A program made the translations under genes and the position numbers. Source: Alphaproteobacteria bacterium (GTDB lineage: Bacteria > Pseudomonadota > Alphaproteobacteria > UBA9219). Taken from it: 64,000 bases of DNA. Shown one piece after another: positions 63,254 through 64,000 of the stretch. Location: the NCBI GenBank assembly GCA_013286365.1, contig JABDFY010000001.1:1-64000 (forward strand), read 5' to 3'. The notes beneath the pieces were generated by a model, which ran no database searches, was not told the DNA's origin, and saw only the letters and a list, made by a program, of their open reading frames with translations. The number at the start of each line of letters is the position of its first letter. The stretch's first letter is position 1.

Positions 63254-64000
63254 CTAAATTCCTGCGACAGTCATGCCTTCAATACGCAATGTTGGAGCGT
63301 CTATCCCGTACAGAAATTCTAGATTATTGGCCGCGGCTATGTTGCGAAACATGTCCTTGAGATTGCCGGCAATTGTCATTTCACTCACTGGAAATGAGAT
63401 CATTCCGTTCTCGATCCAAAATCCTGATGCCGCACGGCTATAGTCACCTGTTACGCCATTAACACCATGTCCCATTAATTCGGTGACATAAAAGCCTTGC
63501 TTAATATCATGCATTAGCTCTTGGGGGGTAAGCTTGCCCGCCTCGAGATAAAAGTTACTCGGTGATGGTGAGGGTGGACTGCCGGCCGAGCGGGACGCGT
63601 GCCCTGTACTCTTCATTTTCAATTGTCGTGCCGAGCGTAAATCGAGCAACCAGGTCGTTAGCACGCCCTTATCGATGATCTTGCGTTTTTCGGGCAATAA
63701 ACCTTCCCCATCGAAAGGTCGTGAGCGCATACCGCGCGGGCGAAATGGATCGTCGACAATAGTTATAGTGTCCGGGAATATGGCTTGGCCAAGCTTATCT
63801 TTTAAAAAGCTAGTGCCGCGCGCAATACTGGCTCCCGAGATGGCGCCAGCAAGATTGCTCATGAGGCTTTCCGAAACACGTGGGTCAAATACAACCGATA
63901 TTTGACCGGTGGGCATCTTGCGGGCACCAAGCCGTTTAACCGTACGTTCGCCGGCCCTTTTACCTATCGTGGTGGCACTCGGCATATCATTGGAATAAAC
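63254..64000 (-). CDS. pmbA: PmbA/TldD-family protein, C-terminal part
   Basis: The frame is open to the window edge, giving the C-terminal 248 residues of a protein that is normally about 450 residues. RAGERTVKRLGARKMPTGQI, DDPFRPRGMRSRPFDGEGL, DLRSARQLKMKSTGHASR and NGVTGDYSRAASGFWIENG are typical of PmbA (TldE), the partner of metalloprotease TldD in maturation of modified peptides. The apparent ATG at 63985 is internal, since the frame continues upstream. A 207-bp gap without recognisable genes separates it from waaA. Confidence 0.9.
   Translation of the reverse strand, partial: VYSNDMPSATTIGKRAGERTVKRLGARKMPTGQISVVFDPRVSESLMSNLAGAISGASIARGTSFLKDKLGQAIFPDTITIVDDPFRPRGMRSRPFDGEGLLPEKRKIIDKGVLTTWLLDLRSARQLKMKSTGHASRSAGSPPSPSPSNFYLEAGKLTPQELMHDIKQGFYVTELMGHGVNGVTGDYSRAASGFWIENGMISFPVSEMTIAGNLKDMFRNIAAANNLEFLYGIDAPTLRIEGMTVAGI

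Overview
The window is a dense stretch of an alphaproteobacterial chromosome of moderate GC. The evidence is gene content and order: rodZ-ispG and prfA-prmC of alphaproteobacterial type, ribF-ileS-lspA-DUF3035-M16-M16, the NDUFAF5-like methyltransferase beside grx, an IalB-family protein, a DGCALK-type uracil-DNA glycosylase, ETF-ubiquinone oxidoreductase, UbiG, and lipid A/Kdo genes (lpxK, waaA). The cell is therefore Gram-negative, LPS-bearing, quinone-respiring and peptidoglycan-containing. I cannot name the genus. I found no rRNA, tRNA, CRISPR array, insertion sequence, integrase or phage gene, so the window reads as core chromosome with a few accessory genes between housekeeping blocks.

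Layout. 0-8.6 kb: a large pentapeptide-repeat protein, an ECF sigma factor, a Ser/Thr/Gln-rich unknown, a secreted DUF1800/DUF1501 pair, a soluble lytic transglycosylase and a uracil-DNA glycosylase. 8.7-20 kb: ETF-QO; prmC, prfA, ispG and rodZ on the minus strand; a tightly coupled lysC-SDR-nitronate monooxygenase-like operon; ubiG; nitrilase-like hydrolase and glutaredoxin. 20-31 kb: NDUFAF5-like methyltransferase, orphan PAS histidine kinase, glycosyltransferase with an extra C-terminal domain, recO, short asparaginase-like protein, a YbaK-like/racemase-like fusion, parC, and a small unknown locus. 31-38.7 kb: rlmN, IalB-like protein, a 1026-residue penicillin-binding protein, hisS, pyrC. 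38.7-43.7 kb (most accessory-looking): two tandem PilT/DotB-type ATPases, an orotate-phosphoribosyltransferase-like protein, LD-carboxypeptidase and an alpha/beta hydrolase. 43.7-53 kb: ribF, ileS, lspA, DUF3035 lipoprotein, an active/inactive M16 protease pair, pgi. 53-64 kb: a second pentapeptide-repeat protein paralogous to the first, mutL, rsmD, rluB, tadA, purD, xseA, lpxK, waaA and the C-terminal part of a PmbA/TldD-family protein that runs off the edge.

Functional groups. Envelope: RodZ, lytic transglycosylase, large PBP, LD-carboxypeptidase, LspA, LpxK, WaaA. Translation and RNA modification: PrfA, PrmC, RlmN, HisS, IleS, RsmD, RluB, TadA. DNA metabolism: UDG, RecO, ParC, MutL, XseA. 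Genes are packed closely. Same-strand neighbours often overlap by 1-7 nt, and at least nine convergent pairs overlap tail to tail, four of them through a shared four-base stop-codon signature.

The most interesting items are the YbaK-like/racemase-like fusion that has lost both racemase cysteines and sits beside a minimal asparaginase-like protein; the tandem GHGKT-type secretion ATPases without other secretion genes; the paralogous pentapeptide proteins with an internally repeated non-pentapeptide motif; and the OPRT-like protein with a changed PRPP-binding loop. I did not find a clear, complete, previously undescribed multi-gene system.
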